DNA of 64,000 nucleotides from contig SVJZ01000003.1 of NCBI GenBank assembly GCA_015068705.1, positions 88,641 to 152,640 on the forward strand, read 5' to 3'. The translations under genes were made by a program, and so were the position numbers. Position 1 is the stretch's first letter. Every line of letters begins with the position of its first letter. Shown piece after piece: positions 53,108 to 61,402 of this stretch. The notes under the pieces were generated by a model that saw nothing but the letters and a program-made list of their open reading frames with translations, was not told the origin of the DNA and did not search any database. The stretch is from Oscillospiraceae bacterium (GTDB lineage: Bacteria; Bacillota; Clostridia; UMGS1810).

Positions 53108-54859
53108 TTATTTGTTGAGGTTTTCCTCCAGTGTTGCAAGCTGCTTGTTGAGCTCTTCAGGCAGTCTGTCGCCGAATTTTCCAAAGAATTCTTTGATGCC
53201 GCCGGTTTCCTGCTTCCAAACCTCTTTATCGATGGAGAGCAGTTCGCTTAAGGTATCTGCACTGATGTCCAGACCGTTGGTGTTGATGTCCTTTTCATAG
53301 GGCATATAACCGATTGCGGTCTCTTTTGCATCTACCTTGCCGTCGCAACGGTCAACAATCCAGTTGAGCACGCGCAGGTTGTCGCCAAAGCCCGGCCACA
53401 TGAAGTGACCCTCGTCGTCCAGACGGAACCAGTTTACATGGAAGATTTTCGGCGGGTTGGGGATTTTCTTGCCCATTTCCAGCCAGTGTGCGAAATAGTC
53501 GCCCATGTGGTAGCCGCAGAAGGGAATCATAGCCATGGGGTCACGGCGAACAACACCTACTGCACCGGATGCAGCTGCGGTGGTTTCGGAAGCCATGGTA
53601 GCACCCACGAATACACCGTGATTCCAGTCACGAGCCTGATATACCAACGGAGCAGTTTTTGCACGACGTCCGCCGAATACGATTGCCGAGATGGGCACAC
53701 CGTTCGGATTCTCCCACTCGGGCGAAATGCAGGGGCACTGATTTGCCGGAGCGGTGAAACGGCTGTTGGGATGAGCGGCTTTCTCGCCGGATGCGGGAGT
53801 CCACTCCTCGCCCTTCCACTCGATTGCATGCTCGGGAGCATCCTCGCCCATGCCTTCCCACCAAACAGTGTTGTCATCACGCAGAGCAACGTTGGTGAAG
53901 ATGGTGTTGGAACGGGTGGTTGCCAGAGCGTTGGGGTTGGTTTTGTTGCTGGTGCCGGGGGCAACGCCGAAGAAACCAGCCTCGGGGTTGACAGCCCACA
54001 GACGTCCGTCCGGGCCAATCTTCATCCAGGCAATATCGTCGCCTACCGTCCAAACTTTGTAACCCTCAAATTCTTTGGGGGGAATAAGCATAGCCAGGTT
54101 GGTCTTTCCGCAAGCGCTGGGGAATGCAGCAGAGATATATTTTACCTCACCCTGGGGATTCTGCAGACCGAGAATGAGCATGTGCTCTGCCATCCAGCCT
54201 TCATTTTTGCCCAGGTAGCTTGCAATACGCAGAGCCAGGCACTTTTTGCCGAGCAACACGTTTCCGCCGTAGCCCGAGTTGATGGACCAGATGGTGTTGT
54301 CCTCGGGGAACTGTACGATGTAGCGGTTTTCTTCATCGATGTCCTTGCGTGCGTGCAGGCACTTGGTGAAATCACCGTCCTCGCCGATTTCGTCGAGGGC
54401 AATTTTACCCATGCGGGTCATGATGTTCATGTTGAGTACAACATACAGGCTATCGGTCAGCTCGATACCCACCTTTGCAAAGGGGGATTTTGCCGGACCC
54501 ATGATAAAGGGCACCACATACATGGTTCTGCCGATCATGGAGCCGTCATAGAGCTTTTCCAGTTTTGCATACATTTCTTTGGGATCCATCCAGTTGTTGG
54601 TGGGGCCTGCATCCTCCTGCTTACGGGAGCAGATGAAGGTTCTGCCCTCTACACGGGCAACGTCGTTTACTGCGGTACGGTGCAGGTAGCAACCGGGCAG
54701 CTTTTCCTGATTGAGCTCGATAAGAGAGCCCTCAGCTACTGCGTCCTTTTTGAACTGTGCCAGCTGTTCCTCGCTGCCGTCCACCCAAACCACCTGATCG
54801 GGTTTGGTCAGGGCAATCATCTCGTCCAGCCAGGTAAGTACCTTTTTGTTGTTGGTCAT
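53108..54859 (-). CDS. pckG: Phosphoenolpyruvate carboxykinase (GTP)
   Basis: Interconverts oxaloacetate and PEP with GTP/GDP. 583 residues, normal for the GTP family. Signatures: SAAFPSACGKTNLAMLIPP (nucleotide P-loop, FPSACGKTNLA) near residue 265, DDIAWMKIGPDGRLWAVNPEAGFFGVAPGT (PEAGFFGVAPGT), and the Cys in ACGK typical of this class. In a fermenter it may serve CO2 fixation toward succinate. Start follows GAAAGGAGAAAAAAC. Confidence 0.97.
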   Translation of the reverse strand: MTNNKKVLTWLDEMIALTKPDQVVWVDGSEEQLAQFKKDAVAEGSLIELNQEKLPGCYLHRTAVNDVARVEGRTFICSRKQEDAGPTNNWMDPKEMYAKLEKLYDGSMIGRTMYVVPFIMGPAKSPFAKVGIELTDSLYVVLNMNIMTRMGKIALDEIGEDGDFTKCLHARKDIDEENRYIVQFPEDNTIWSINSGYGGNVLLGKKCLALRIASYLGKNEGWMAEHMLILGLQNPQGEVKYISAAFPSACGKTNLAMLIPPKEFEGYKVWTVGDDIAWMKIGPDGRLWAVNPEAGFFGVAPGTSNKTNPNALATTRSNTIFTNVALRDDNTVWWEGMGEDAPEHAIEWKGEEWTPASGEKAAHPNSRFTAPANQCPCISPEWENPNGVPISAIVFGGRRAKTAPLVYQARDWNHGVFVGATMASETTAAASGAVGVVRRDPMAMIPFCGYHMGDYFAHWLEMGKKIPNPPKIFHVNWFRLDDEGHFMWPGFGDNLRVLNWIVDRCDGKVDAKETAIGYMPYEKDINTNGLDISADTLSELLSIDKEVWKQETGGIKEFFGKFGDRLPEELNKQLATLEENLNK

Positions 54860-54965
54860 TGTTTTTTCTCCTTTCGGTCACATTTTTTATGATAATGTTT
54901 ATTTAAACAACATGTATGGGGCGACAAACAATCCAATTTTACCCCATATTTCCATTTATTCTACA

Positions 54966-55847
54966 TTACCCTTTAAAATCCTCTTTTATTTTGAAAAAAA
55001 TTTCACAAAGTTTCGCAAATTCTTCCAAAGAGAGGGTTTCCCCACGTCTGTTCGGGGCAATTTGCGCCTCATCCAGTGCATATGCAATCAGTTCTTTTGA
55101 TAATCCCAAAAGACCACTCCCGGTTAAGGAATTGAGCAATGTTTTTCGACGCAGTGCAAATGCGGCACGCACCACCCGGAAAAAGAGTGCACGGTCGGGC
55201 ACTTCCACTGCAGGGGTGTTGCGTAGGGTAAGGTGCACCACCGCACTGTCCACCGAGGGGGGCGGCATAAAGGATTCGGGCGGCACAATGCACACCGTTT
55301 GCGCCGTGCAGTAAAATTGAACCGCTACGCTGAGCACCCCGTATTCTTTTCCGCCGGGGGCGGCACACAGACGGTCGGCAACCTCTTTTTGCACCATAAC
55401 CGTAATGCTTTGGATGGGCAGTTCGTTTTCGATGAGCATGGTCAAGATGGGCGAGGTGATGTAGTAGGGCAGGTTTGCCGCTACTTTCACAGTATGCCCC
55501 GAAAATTGCTCTGCTATGAGTGATTTTAAATCCAATTTCAGCACATCCCCGTGGATAACCGTGAGGTTGTCAAAAGGGGCGCAAGTTTCCTCCAGCACCG
55601 GAAGTGCAGCAGAGTCGATTTCGATTGCCGCAACCTTTCCGGCGGCACTGCATAACGCCTGAGTCAGCGTGCCAAAGCCCGGACCGATTTCCAGTACCTC
55701 CGAGTCGGTGTCAATCCCTGCGGCGTGCACAATCTCGTCCAATACATTTTTATCCAGCAAAAAATTTTGCCCCAGTGATTTGGAAAAGTGAAAGCCGTGC
55801 CGTGCGAGCAAGCTCTTTAAAACGGCAGGCGAGGTAAGCTCAAGCAT
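54966..55847 (-). CDS. rsmA: 16S rRNA dimethyladenosine transferase (KsgA)
   Basis: Dimethylates two adjacent adenines at the 3' end of 16S rRNA. A 293-residue SAM enzyme. Signatures: FSKSLGQNFLLDKNVLDEI, VLEIGPGFGTLTQ (SAM motif I), and the catalytic NLPYYITSPIL near residue 125. Start follows GAAAGGAGTGGC. Directly follows the HAD gene (23-base gap). Confidence 0.96.
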   Translation of the reverse strand: MLELTSPAVLKSLLARHGFHFSKSLGQNFLLDKNVLDEIVHAAGIDTDSEVLEIGPGFGTLTQALCSAAGKVAAIEIDSAALPVLEETCAPFDNLTVIHGDVLKLDLKSLIAEQFSGHTVKVAANLPYYITSPILTMLIENELPIQSITVMVQKEVADRLCAAPGGKEYGVLSVAVQFYCTAQTVCIVPPESFMPPPSVDSAVVHLTLRNTPAVEVPDRALFFRVVRAAFALRRKTLLNSLTGSGLLGLSKELIAYALDEAQIAPNRRGETLSLEEFAKLCEIFFKIKEDFKG

Positions 55848-55870
55848 GTAGCCACTCCTTTCCGACAGAT

Positions 55871-56668
55871 TTATTTTCCGTCCGTCAATCCTTCATACAG
55901 GGTGCGGATATTTTCAATCACCAGTGAGGGGGTGATGCCGTATTTGTCAATATCTTCCCGCACGCCTTCTCCCGAAAGCACAAAGATGGAATAGATGCCT
56001 GCATTGACACCGCAGGCGATGTCGGTATAAATCCGGTCGCCCATGATGGCGGTTTGCTCTTTGGAAAACCCTGCCTTTTCCATGGCAAGCAGTGCCATAT
56101 CGGGTTGTGGCTTGCCAATGAACCGTGGGCGGCGTTTGGTGGCATTGAAGAGCATTTCGCTCACCGAGCCACAGTCGGGCACATAGCCGTACCAGGTGGG
56201 GCACACCCAGTCTGGATTGGTGGCAATGTAATCCACCCCTCTGCCCAAAAGGATGCACGCATCTTCCAGTTTCTGAAAGGTAAGCTCGGTATCAAACCCC
56301 ATGCACAGGCAGTCGATGTCATCTTGGAGCACATTGGTAACCGGAAATCCCGCCTCTTTGAGCTGCTCCTGAAATGATGCGGTGCCCAGTGCATATATTT
56401 TGTGGTAATTTTTTTGAGAAAGGTCCAATATGGTGGCATCCACCGAGGTGAAGAAATCTTCTGCTGTGGCGCAAATCCCCAAGGATGCAAGTTTTTCGAT
56501 ATATTTATTCACACTTTTGGAGGAGTTGTTGGTGAGGAACATATATTTTCCCCCGATTTTTTTTACATAATTGAGAAAATCAAGCGTTCCGTCAAACAAA
56601 TCATTGTCCAGATAGATGGTGCCGTCCATGTCCAGCAAAAATAATTTCTTTTCTTTTAAGACGTTCAT
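55871..56668 (-). CDS. HAD-IIA family phosphatase (NagD-like)
   Basis: A 265-residue HAD hydrolase. ATG 56668 (MNVLKEKKLFLLDMDGT) was chosen for GGAGGAAACGTC; the frame is open further upstream through the hairpin leader without support. Motif I DMDGTIYLDND, motif II FLTNNSS, C2-type cap, and motif IV MGDRIYTDIACG. Substrate unknown, probably a small phosphorylated metabolite. First gene of a unit with rsmA. Confidence 0.9.
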   Translation of the reverse strand: MNVLKEKKLFLLDMDGTIYLDNDLFDGTLDFLNYVKKIGGKYMFLTNNSSKSVNKYIEKLASLGICATAEDFFTSVDATILDLSQKNYHKIYALGTASFQEQLKEAGFPVTNVLQDDIDCLCMGFDTELTFQKLEDACILLGRGVDYIATNPDWVCPTWYGYVPDCGSVSEMLFNATKRRPRFIGKPQPDMALLAMEKAGFSKEQTAIMGDRIYTDIACGVNAGIYSIFVLSGEGVREDIDKYGITPSLVIENIRTLYEGLTDGK

Positions 56669-56717
56669 GACGTTTCCTCCGTTTTGCAAGAGTAAATCTG
56701 GGTATATTATATCATAA

Positions 56718-56821
56718 GTAAAAATGCTTGCTTGCAAGGGCATTTTTACGCAGCCGTCAATATTACAGGATGTACATAGTACATCTGCGACGGAGTCGCA
56801 AAGACTTGCTATGCAAGTCTT
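56718..56821. repeat. Tandem array of four hairpins in the leader of the HAD gene
   Basis: Perfect inverted repeats follow each other: GTAAAAATGC/GCATTTTTAC (56718-56749), GATGTAC-ATA-GTACATC (56769-56785), TGCGAC-GGA-GTCGCA (56786-56800) and AAGACTTGC-TAT-GCAAGTCTT (56801-56821). The last three touch each other with no base between, and each has a 3-base loop. They lie between the minus-strand promoter and the HAD start. The rest of the 276-base gap shows no gene. Confidence 0.85.
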
Positions 56822-56830
56822 ACTGTATAT

Positions 56831-56859
56831 ATTATACCATATATCCCCATTTCCCGCAA
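56831..56859 (-). promoter_or_regulatory. Promoter for the HAD-rsmA unit
   Basis: On the minus strand TTGCGG (56859-56854), 17-base spacer, TATAAT (56836-56831). Transcription would begin near 56824, right at the edge of the hairpin array. Confidence 0.6.
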
Positions 56860-56944
56860 CACAAAAAGTTACGAAAAAGGGGAACTTTTCCTCAAAAATC
56901 ACCGTCTAACATACAAAGGCTTATATACAAAGGGAGGAAGGAAG

Positions 56945-59029
56945 ATGAAAAAACTGATTTGTATGGCGCTTGCGCTGTGCATATGCGCGATGAGCGCAGT
57001 GCCGGTGCTGGCAGATACCGCAGAAAGTGATGCGGTCGCAGCGGTTATTCTCGCGGTCAAAAACAAACTGAATATCGACGATGAAACGTTTGTGTTTGAC
57101 AATTACAACAAGGACGAACACGGCAACACCCTGCGGTATTACCTCAACTGGGTGCCCCGTGAAAAGGATAACTACGGCGCATACCGCAGTATCCATGTCA
57201 ATGCCCTTGCCGACGGCACCATCCGTACATACAGCTACAACACCGAAATAGACACCACCCGCCGTCTGCCCAAGTCAACCAAAGAGCAGGCAACCGAGGC
57301 GGCAACGGCGTTTCTCACACAGGTGGATGAAGGCATTGCCGATGAAGTGGAATTTCTGAATGTATCCGGTCCACAGACCTACAGCCACACCTATCAGGTT
57401 TCCTTTGTCCGCATGGCAAACGGACTTCCGGTGGTGAGCAACGGGGTGGACATCTCTCTGGATGCCGACACGTTAGAGGTGTATGAATACCACGCAAACT
57501 GGACAGAAGGGTTGACCTTCCCCTCGCCCGATGGGGCAATTACCCCCGATGCGGCAAATCAGGCGTACCGGGATAACCTCGGCTATGAATTGCGGTATGA
57601 ATTTGTGCAACGGGATGAAAAGCAGACACCCATTTTGGTTTATGGCAAAAAATATCCCGAGGTTGCCTATATCGATGCCATGACCGGCGAGGCAACGCTT
57701 CTGCCCCGTCAGGTTTACGGCGCGTCGGGTGGCGGTAATTACAAGCTGGAAAATGCAGTTGCCGCAGATGCCACCATGGGGCTGGGTGCAGTGCTTTCGG
57801 AAGAGGAGCAGGCACTGGTGGATGAAGTTGCACAGATGCTTTCGCAGAAAAAGGCAGAAGAGCTTGCCCGTGCAGTGCCCGAGTTTAAACTGGATGATCT
57901 GGTGGTGGATGGATACCGGGTATATAAAAATGAGGATGTCTACACGGTGCGCATTTCCTTTATCGCCAAAGAGAAAGAACCCTATGCATATAAATCGGTC
58001 ACCATTGATGCAAAATCTGGCGAAATTTTATCCTTTTCCGGCTCGGTGGAACGCAGTGTCGAAATGGACAAGCAAGCATCCCTTACCCGTGCGGACGGAT
58101 TAAAAATTGCCGAGGCGTTTGTGGATAAATATTACTCCGAAAAGAAATCCCAAACCTCCCCTGCAAATACCCTCAATACCGAGGGAACTTCCTATGAATG
58201 GCAACGTATGGTAAACGGCATTCGCACACAAGGCAACGGATTGGGCGTGACGGTGGATGAAAAAACGGGTGATATTGTACGGTTTTCCAACCAGTGGTAT
58301 GCCGGCGAATTTCCCGACCCGTCGGATGCGGCAAAGATAGAGGATGTGTATGCCAAGGTGCTTGCCGAGGATAATTACTATCTTGCCTATGTGTTGCAAG
58401 CGCAGTATGATGAGGCAGTGCCCTATCGCTACGGGAATGAAACCTACCAGGCGTATGCGGTGTATACGGCACAGGAGCAGCCCCGTTATGATGGCGTTAC
58501 CGCAAATGAACTGGACTACAACGGCAACCCCGTTGCAGAAAAGGCGGATGCCTACACCGATACCGACGGGCACTACGTGGTGCCGTATGCTGAGGCACTG
58601 AAAGAACTGGGGATCGGTTACCCCGGCGAGATCCTGCGCCCCGACACGGCAACATATCAGGACGAGTACATGCGCCTCATTTCGCAGGCGGTGTATGGCA
58701 GAGAGTTTTCGGCTACCGACCAGGATAATATGTATTCCTATCTGGTTGGTCGCAAGGTGATTTCCAAGGATGAAATCTCGCCCGACAAATTTGTCACCCG
58801 TATGGATGCCATCCGCTATCTGTTAAAAGCCATGGGAATGAGCGATGCCGCCGAAATCCCGGGTATTTATCAAAACATCTTTGCCGATGTGGATGAGCAA
58901 AACGCAGGCTATGCCGCCATTGCAGGCGGGCTAAAACTGGTGGATACTTCCGCCGATACCTTCCGCCCCCACGAGGGCATCACCCGTGCAGAAACCCTGG
59001 TCATCCTGCACCGCTATCTGGCGAGATAA
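56945..59029 (+). CDS. Exported YcdB/YcdC-like protein with C-terminal SLH repeats
   Basis: A 694-residue secreted protein. Signal peptide at residues 1-23 (LICMALALCICAMSAVPVLA). Two or three repeats of a YcdB/YcdC-PepSY-like module follow: pairs such as RTYSYNTEI, DADTLEVYEYHANW, DAKSGEILSFSGSV, DEKTGDIVRFSNQWY show the beta-hairpin end of such units. SLH repeats are near residues 610-690 (IFADVDEQNAGYAAIAGGLKLVD...FRPHEGITRAE). Probably a wall-bound protein; no catalytic motif seen. Start follows AGGGAGGAAGGAAG. Confidence 0.82.
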   Translation: MKKLICMALALCICAMSAVPVLADTAESDAVAAVILAVKNKLNIDDETFVFDNYNKDEHGNTLRYYLNWVPREKDNYGAYRSIHVNALADGTIRTYSYNTEIDTTRRLPKSTKEQATEAATAFLTQVDEGIADEVEFLNVSGPQTYSHTYQVSFVRMANGLPVVSNGVDISLDADTLEVYEYHANWTEGLTFPSPDGAITPDAANQAYRDNLGYELRYEFVQRDEKQTPILVYGKKYPEVAYIDAMTGEATLLPRQVYGASGGGNYKLENAVAADATMGLGAVLSEEEQALVDEVAQMLSQKKAEELARAVPEFKLDDLVVDGYRVYKNEDVYTVRISFIAKEKEPYAYKSVTIDAKSGEILSFSGSVERSVEMDKQASLTRADGLKIAEAFVDKYYSEKKSQTSPANTLNTEGTSYEWQRMVNGIRTQGNGLGVTVDEKTGDIVRFSNQWYAGEFPDPSDAAKIEDVYAKVLAEDNYYLAYVLQAQYDEAVPYRYGNETYQAYAVYTAQEQPRYDGVTANELDYNGNPVAEKADAYTDTDGHYVVPYAEALKELGIGYPGEILRPDTATYQDEYMRLISQAVYGREFSATDQDNMYSYLVGRKVISKDEISPDKFVTRMDAIRYLLKAMGMSDAAEIPGIYQNIFADVDEQNAGYAAIAGGLKLVDTSADTFRPHEGITRAETLVILHRYLAR

Positions 59030-59041
59030 CTCATAAATATA

Positions 59042-59079
59042 CACCCCATGCTTTTTTAAAATGCATGGGGTGCCTGTTT
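59042..59079 (+). terminator. Terminator after the YcdB-like/SLH gene
   Basis: CACCCCATGC (59042-59051) pairs with GCATGGGGTG (59063-59072); TGTTTTTGTT follows. Confidence 0.85.
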
Positions 59080-59116
59080 TTGTTGGTTAAAATATACCTT
59101 TTCTCCCCTTTGTTTA

Positions 59117-59145
59117 TTGACATTGATACTATTTTGGGGTATCAT
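59117..59145 (+). promoter_or_regulatory. Promoter for the acyltransferase-like gene
   Basis: TTGACA at 59117-59122, 17-base spacer, TATCAT at 59140-59145. Confidence 0.75.
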
Positions 59146-59185
59146 AGTGCCAACGTGCATAGGACACTGTTTTGAGGTGATTTTG

Positions 59186-60361
59186 ATGTTAAAAAGCTTT
59201 TGCGACAGATTAGGTATCGCATATAACCAAGCGCTTTTCCCCTACTATGAAAAAGGATTGCTGCTCAAACGGGAAAAGGGGCTTTTTGTTGTGGATACAG
59301 AAAGGCTCAATCGTCTGAACAACAAATATAATATATTCAGAAAATGGTACAAAGAGGTCACCCAAGCATGTGCCGCCATTTCAAAGGATGACGATCTGAT
59401 TCTGTTTATCTATATATTGGTCGTTCTCATACAAGAAAAAGCGAGCATTTCTTCGCTTTTGCAAATGCCCGATCGCCAAAGGCTTGACACAGATATGGCG
59501 CCTTTGTTTGCCTTTTTATATTTTCTCGAAGAGATGATTTCGGATTACCAAGGGCGCGGCGTTCCGCACGAGATTATTTCGGATACGTTAAATGGATTTG
59601 ATACCGAGATGAACGATTATTTTGATATCTACGCAAGGCCGGGCATCAGAACCTATGTGGAATGGTTTTTGCTCTTTGCCCGTCGGGAGATATTGCGCAT
59701 CGGCAGGTTTCAGTTTCAGATAACAACGCTAAACGAACATATCCGTGTGTACCAAAAAAACGCAGATATCAAAATCATGATGGATGGAGAAACCATGCAT
59801 ACCAAAGGCATGGTGTTTGGTTCAAAGAATCAGGATGATGAAGAAGGCAGGTATTATGCGGAGATAACAGAGAAAAACGGGGCAGTAAGCGGATATTGTG
59901 CCAATGAATACGGAGAATGTGTACCGAAGGAAATATCGCTGGTTGGCTATAAAGAAATCCTGCGCAGAGGGGATCGGGTAATCAGCGTGCACATCCCATC
60001 CCATGCACCGCTTACAAAGGAAATGTGTGACGAATCTTACGCAAAGGCGTGGGAAGTATTCGCAACCTGCTATCCGGAGTATGATTTTAAGGCGTTTTAT
60101 TGTTTTTCCTGGATGATGGATAAACGATTGCGGCAGATTATGGGCAAGGATACCAATATCACCTTGTTTGCAGATAAGTACACCATTTTTCCCACAAAAG
60201 ACAGCGGAGAGGATATTTACAGTTTTCTCTACCATTTGCCCGAGCCGGTGGCTGCAGAAAATCTTCCGGAGCATTCGTCCATGCAACGGGCAGTAAAGCA
60301 ATATTTAATGCAGGGCAATGTGCTTTATACCAAAAGTGGTATTATGTTATTGGATGAATAA
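59186..60361 (+). CDS. Acyltransferase-domain (NAT_N/NAT_C, GNAT-like) protein
   Basis: A 391-residue cytosolic protein. ATG 59186 (MLKSFCDRLGIAY) was chosen for GAGGTGATTTTG; upstream codons overlap the promoter. The conserved middle segment TYVEWFLLFARREILRIGRFQF and the C-terminal DRVISVHIPSHAPLT...YPEYDFKAFYCFSWMMD are ones I associate with the acyltransferase proteins having a GNAT-like C-terminal domain; short pieces are EILRIGRFQFQ and VISVHIPSHAPL. The substrate is unknown. It is monocistronic and more AT-rich than its neighbours. Confidence 0.7.
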   Translation: MLKSFCDRLGIAYNQALFPYYEKGLLLKREKGLFVVDTERLNRLNNKYNIFRKWYKEVTQACAAISKDDDLILFIYILVVLIQEKASISSLLQMPDRQRLDTDMAPLFAFLYFLEEMISDYQGRGVPHEIISDTLNGFDTEMNDYFDIYARPGIRTYVEWFLLFARREILRIGRFQFQITTLNEHIRVYQKNADIKIMMDGETMHTKGMVFGSKNQDDEEGRYYAEITEKNGAVSGYCANEYGECVPKEISLVGYKEILRRGDRVISVHIPSHAPLTKEMCDESYAKAWEVFATCYPEYDFKAFYCFSWMMDKRLRQIMGKDTNITLFADKYTIFPTKDSGEDIYSFLYHLPEPVAAENLPEHSSMQRAVKQYLMQGNVLYTKSGIMLLDE

Positions 60362-60395
60362 AAAGAGCGTATGCATCATGCATACGCTCTTTGTG
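60362..60395. terminator. Bidirectional terminator
   Basis: AAAGAGCGTATG (60362-60373) pairs with CATACGCTCTTT (60381-60392) between two converging genes. Confidence 0.85.
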
Positions 60396-61253
60396 TTATC
60401 CCACAAATTCAATCAGCATTCCTGCCGCAACGCTCACCGCATAGAGAATTGCCACAATTTGCAAATTCTGGGCGAGAGAACGGTTTTCCTTAAAGAGCAC
60501 CGCAAGCCCGATTCCTGCACCGGTGCAAAGCCCGGCAACCGTTGCCCCGAAGGAAAGCTGCCCGTCCACATACAGTGTGGTGAGCAGTACCGAGGAGGCA
60601 CAGTTTGGCACAAATCCTGCCAACGCCGCAATCGCCGTTTGCCAGAAGGGGTGCAGCTGCAGTAAAAATCCTGCATGGCTCTGGTCGATGTGGTGGGTAA
60701 TCAGGTTGAGCACAAAGGTTACTGCCAGAATAAACAGGAAGATATGTAATGTGTGAAACAACGCCGAGCGCAACACACCATGATGCTCCTGCTCACAGTC
60801 GGCGTGCTTTTGGTGGAGGGTTTCATTTGTACTGACCACTTTGGAAGAGAAAATCAAATCCACCGCCATGCCTGCAATCATGGCAATGAGTATTTTACAG
60901 AGCAACAGTTTCCCTACTGCGCCTGCGTGGGATGGATTTGCTAAAAGTACCGGAATTGCCTCGTCTGAGGTGGATAAAAACACCGCAATCAGTGTTCCGG
61001 TAGTAATCAACCGATTGGAAAACAGGTTTGCCGCCGCAGCGGAAAATCCGCACTGGGGAATGCATCCCAGCAGTGCGCCCGAGAGTGCGCCAAATTTACC
61101 AAAGCCGGTGAGCACCCCCTCCATCCGTGCAGAAGATCGTTGCTCAATCCACTCAATCAGCAGGTACGCCAGAAACAAAAACGGCAGCATATTCACACTG
61201 TCGGCAACCGTGTGGGTAATCAGATGGGGAAGATGCGAAAAAAGATGTTCCAT
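60396..61253 (-). CDS. Polytopic membrane protein, putative metal efflux transporter (ArsP_2-like)
   Basis: A 285-residue protein with about eight spans. ATG 61253 (MEHLFSHLPHLI) was chosen for AAAGGAGTTTTGGGC. The motif GALLGCIPQCGFSAAA near residue 58 and its C-terminal counterpart AALAGFVPNCASSVLL suggest an internal duplication with Pro/Cys-containing pore elements. A His-rich cytosolic loop (HQKHADCEQEHHG, near residue 150) suits metal binding. Relatives are annotated as arsenic efflux or manganese transporters; the substrate is not determined. Confidence 0.75.
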   Translation of the reverse strand: MEHLFSHLPHLITHTVADSVNMLPFLFLAYLLIEWIEQRSSARMEGVLTGFGKFGALSGALLGCIPQCGFSAAAANLFSNRLITTGTLIAVFLSTSDEAIPVLLANPSHAGAVGKLLLCKILIAMIAGMAVDLIFSSKVVSTNETLHQKHADCEQEHHGVLRSALFHTLHIFLFILAVTFVLNLITHHIDQSHAGFLLQLHPFWQTAIAALAGFVPNCASSVLLTTLYVDGQLSFGATVAGLCTGAGIGLAVLFKENRSLAQNLQIVAILYAVSVAAGMLIEFVG

Positions 61254-61304
61254 GCCCAAAACTCCTTTATGATGTCGGAGGGTGTCGAATGATGTCCTCC
61301 GGTT

Positions 61305-61337
61305 AAAAAATACGGGCGCAGCACACGCCACGCCCGT
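61305..61337 (-). terminator. Attenuator in the leader of the metal-transporter-like gene
   Basis: On the minus strand ACGGGCG (61337-61331) pairs with CGCCCGT (61318-61312) and is followed by ATTTTTT. It lies after the promoter and before the start codon, so it should stop most transcripts unless relieved. A second small stem (CGGAGG/CCTCCG) follows. Confidence 0.65.
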
Positions 61338-61352
61338 GGTCTGTTGTCTTGT

Positions 61353-61381
61353 ATCATACCGAAAAACGGCACTTTTGTCAA
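61353..61381 (-). promoter_or_regulatory. Promoter for the metal-transporter-like gene
   Basis: On the minus strand TTGACA (61381-61376), 17-base spacer, TATGAT (61358-61353). Confidence 0.8.
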
Positions 61382-61402
61382 GAGAACAGGATTATTTTAT
61401 GT

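Noticed and set aside
53405..54892. 495-codon plus-strand frame opposite pckG
   Set aside because: The pckG motifs are complete on the minus strand; this frame is an artefact of codon bias.
61254..61352. yybP-ykoY manganese riboswitch before the metal transporter-like gene
   Set aside because: The conserved core could not be found; only a simple attenuator hairpin is supported.
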